Of a DNA stretch of 64,000 bases, positions 63,230 to 64,000 are shown piece after piece. Under the pieces are notes generated by a model, which was not told the DNA's origin, searched no databases, and saw nothing but the letters and a program-made list of their open reading frames with translations. The position numbers and the translations under genes were made by a program. The number at the start of each line of letters is the position of its first letter. Position 1 is the stretch's first letter. The stretch covers positions 186,001 through 250,000 of the forward strand of contig JAUSLJ010000008.1 of the NCBI GenBank assembly GCA_030646715.1, in the 5' to 3' direction. Source of the stretch: Agitococcus sp. Lineage in GTDB: Bacteria > Pseudomonadota > Gammaproteobacteria > Pseudomonadales > Moraxellaceae.

Positions 63230-64000
63230 TTACGAAGCACCAGACAGATAAGCTTGACGATCATTCGAGGTCATTTTAGCAATGACTTGCGAACGCTCAT
63301 CAGGATCTTGAATTCGGTCAATGACCGCAAAACGCCCCTCACCTGCTTCGCTAATTTCAGCGGCAGGCACATGAGCCAGTGTAATTGGAGCATTGGGCTT
63401 CTTTGCTGGTGCTGATGGCTGTGCTGGCTTATCTGGCTGCTTAGCAGGCTGTTGTTGCTGCTGACTAAATGCTAAAGCCATGACAGGATCTTTAAGTACT
63501 TCGGCGTGGGCTTTTTCTAAAATTTCACGACCTGATAAGTTAGTATTTTCAGGAGATGAGGCAACTTTGCGTACCTCGGTATCCAGCATTTCCCAAGCAT
63601 ATTTGCTTTTTGCGTAAGGAGTGTCTGCCGTGAATTTATTTACCTCACTTAAAAACGCATTACGCTCCTGCTGAGCGGCCATTTCGAAGGCTATTTGCGC
63701 CTTCTGCACTTCGCCCTCGATCTTGCGCTCTTGCTTATTGAGCGCGTCAAGCTGCTCCATGTATTCACGAGAAGTTAAATCGCCATCATCAAACTTTGAT
63801 GCCAGATCCAGCTTTTGTGTGGTTATCTCAGCAAGCTGTGCATCAGCATCGGCTGGAGCAGTGGCCACCAATAACGGGTCTAGGCGTTTTTCAGTAGTGG
63901 TTGTTTCGGTGGTTTTGGCTTCGTCAGCTTTTGGCTGAGCTATTTCACTGCCAGTATCAACTACTGGTGTAGTAACTGCCGTTTCGGCGCCAGTTTCTGT
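63230..64000 (-). CDS. Scaffold-type phage protein, partial at window edge
   Basis: The frame runs open through the right edge of the window, so the start is outside. The visible 256 residues are Pro/Thr/Ala/Gln-rich and contain the coiled helical core KLDLASKFDDGDLTSREYME, EQLDALNKQERKIEGEVQKA, FEMAAQQERNAFLSEVNKF (in parts), and a Gln/Pro/Lys-rich C-terminal linker. This make-up and its position before the capsid gene are those of a scaffolding protein. Frame assignments starting at a TTG at 63871 are too short. Confidence 0.7.
   Translation of the reverse strand, partial: TETGAETAVTTPVVDTGSEIAQPKADEAKTTETTTTEKRLDPLLVATAPADADAQLAEITTQKLDLASKFDDGDLTSREYMEQLDALNKQERKIEGEVQKAQIAFEMAAQQERNAFLSEVNKFTADTPYAKSKYAWEMLDTEVRKVASSPENTNLSGREILEKAHAEVLKDPVMALAFSQQQQQPAKQPDKPAQPSAPAKKPNAPITLAHVPAAEISEAGEGRFAVIDRIQDPDERSQVIAKMTSNDRQAYLSGAS

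Noticed and set aside
34121-64000. Search for a second copy of the tRNA-Asn 3' end (attR)
   Set aside because: No repeat was seen in the window; virion genes continue to the edge, so the right attachment site must lie outside.
1-64000. CRISPR arrays, rRNA genes and intact insertion sequences
   Set aside because: No regularly spaced repeats, rRNA segments or transposase genes were recognised.

Overview
The window reads as a gammaproteobacterial chromosome of moderate G+C, roughly 1-34 kb, followed by most of the left part of a prophage integrated at a tRNA-Asn gene (34.0-64.0 kb, continuing past the right edge). The host genes (PyrF, UbiJ-like SCP2 protein, FxsA, HugZ, AmpG/AmpD/AmpE, FadL, BtuB, AceE/AceF of the gammaproteobacterial homodimeric type, NadC, UvrB, DUF1631, a PhaF/PhaI-type phasin) fit an aerobic, fatty-acid-using, polyester-storing gammaproteobacterium. 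A Pseudomonadales/Moraxellaceae-like host is plausible, but the genus cannot be named from this sequence.

Host part. At 0.1-1.5 kb a TetR regulator and a short-chain dehydrogenase converge. At 1.7-8.1 kb lies a signalling island: a FIST sensor gene overlaps a large cytoplasmic hybrid histidine kinase (PAS-HisKA-HATPase-REC-REC-HPT) and converges on a three-gene partner-switch set (REC-PP2C phosphatase, STAS antagonist, HATPase anti-sigma-type kinase). At 8.5-12.9 kb are pyrF, phasin, the SCP2 protein, two small unknowns, fxsA and hugZ. At 13-18.5 kb are ampG, fadL and a vitamin B12 unit: a cobalamin riboswitch, btuB and a corrinoid adenosyltransferase. The riboswitch carries a roughly 100-bp inverted-repeat element in its variable arm. 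At 18.6-24.6 kb are an odd two-repeat plus helix-hairpin-helix protein and aceE-aceF with a META-domain lipoprotein coupled to aceF. At 24.7-33.9 kb are an outer-membrane protein, ampD-ampE, a DUF1631 gene, nadC, uvrB and an aspartate aminotransferase.

Prophage part. The tRNA-Asn gene is followed at once by a tyrosine integrase. Next come a Cys-rich secreted protein, a membrane protein and a switch region shaped like the P22 immI locus: a leftward ribbon-helix-helix gene, repeated operators, a rightward Arc-like gene and a rightward antirepressor. A leftward terminator in the arc-ant gap would suit an antisense RNA. From 38.3 kb to the window edge all genes run leftward as a late virion operon. 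In transcription order these are scaffold-like, CsrA-like, N4-gp56/DUF4043-type major capsid protein, a small capsid-adjacent protein, adaptor proteins, an SGNH-hydrolase tail fibre, further tail proteins, ejection-type proteins, a 3585-residue polyvalent giant protein and a GH108 endolysin. This virion module resembles that of short-tailed Stx-type phages (known family knowledge, not tested here). Portal, terminase, replication genes and attR are not in the window.
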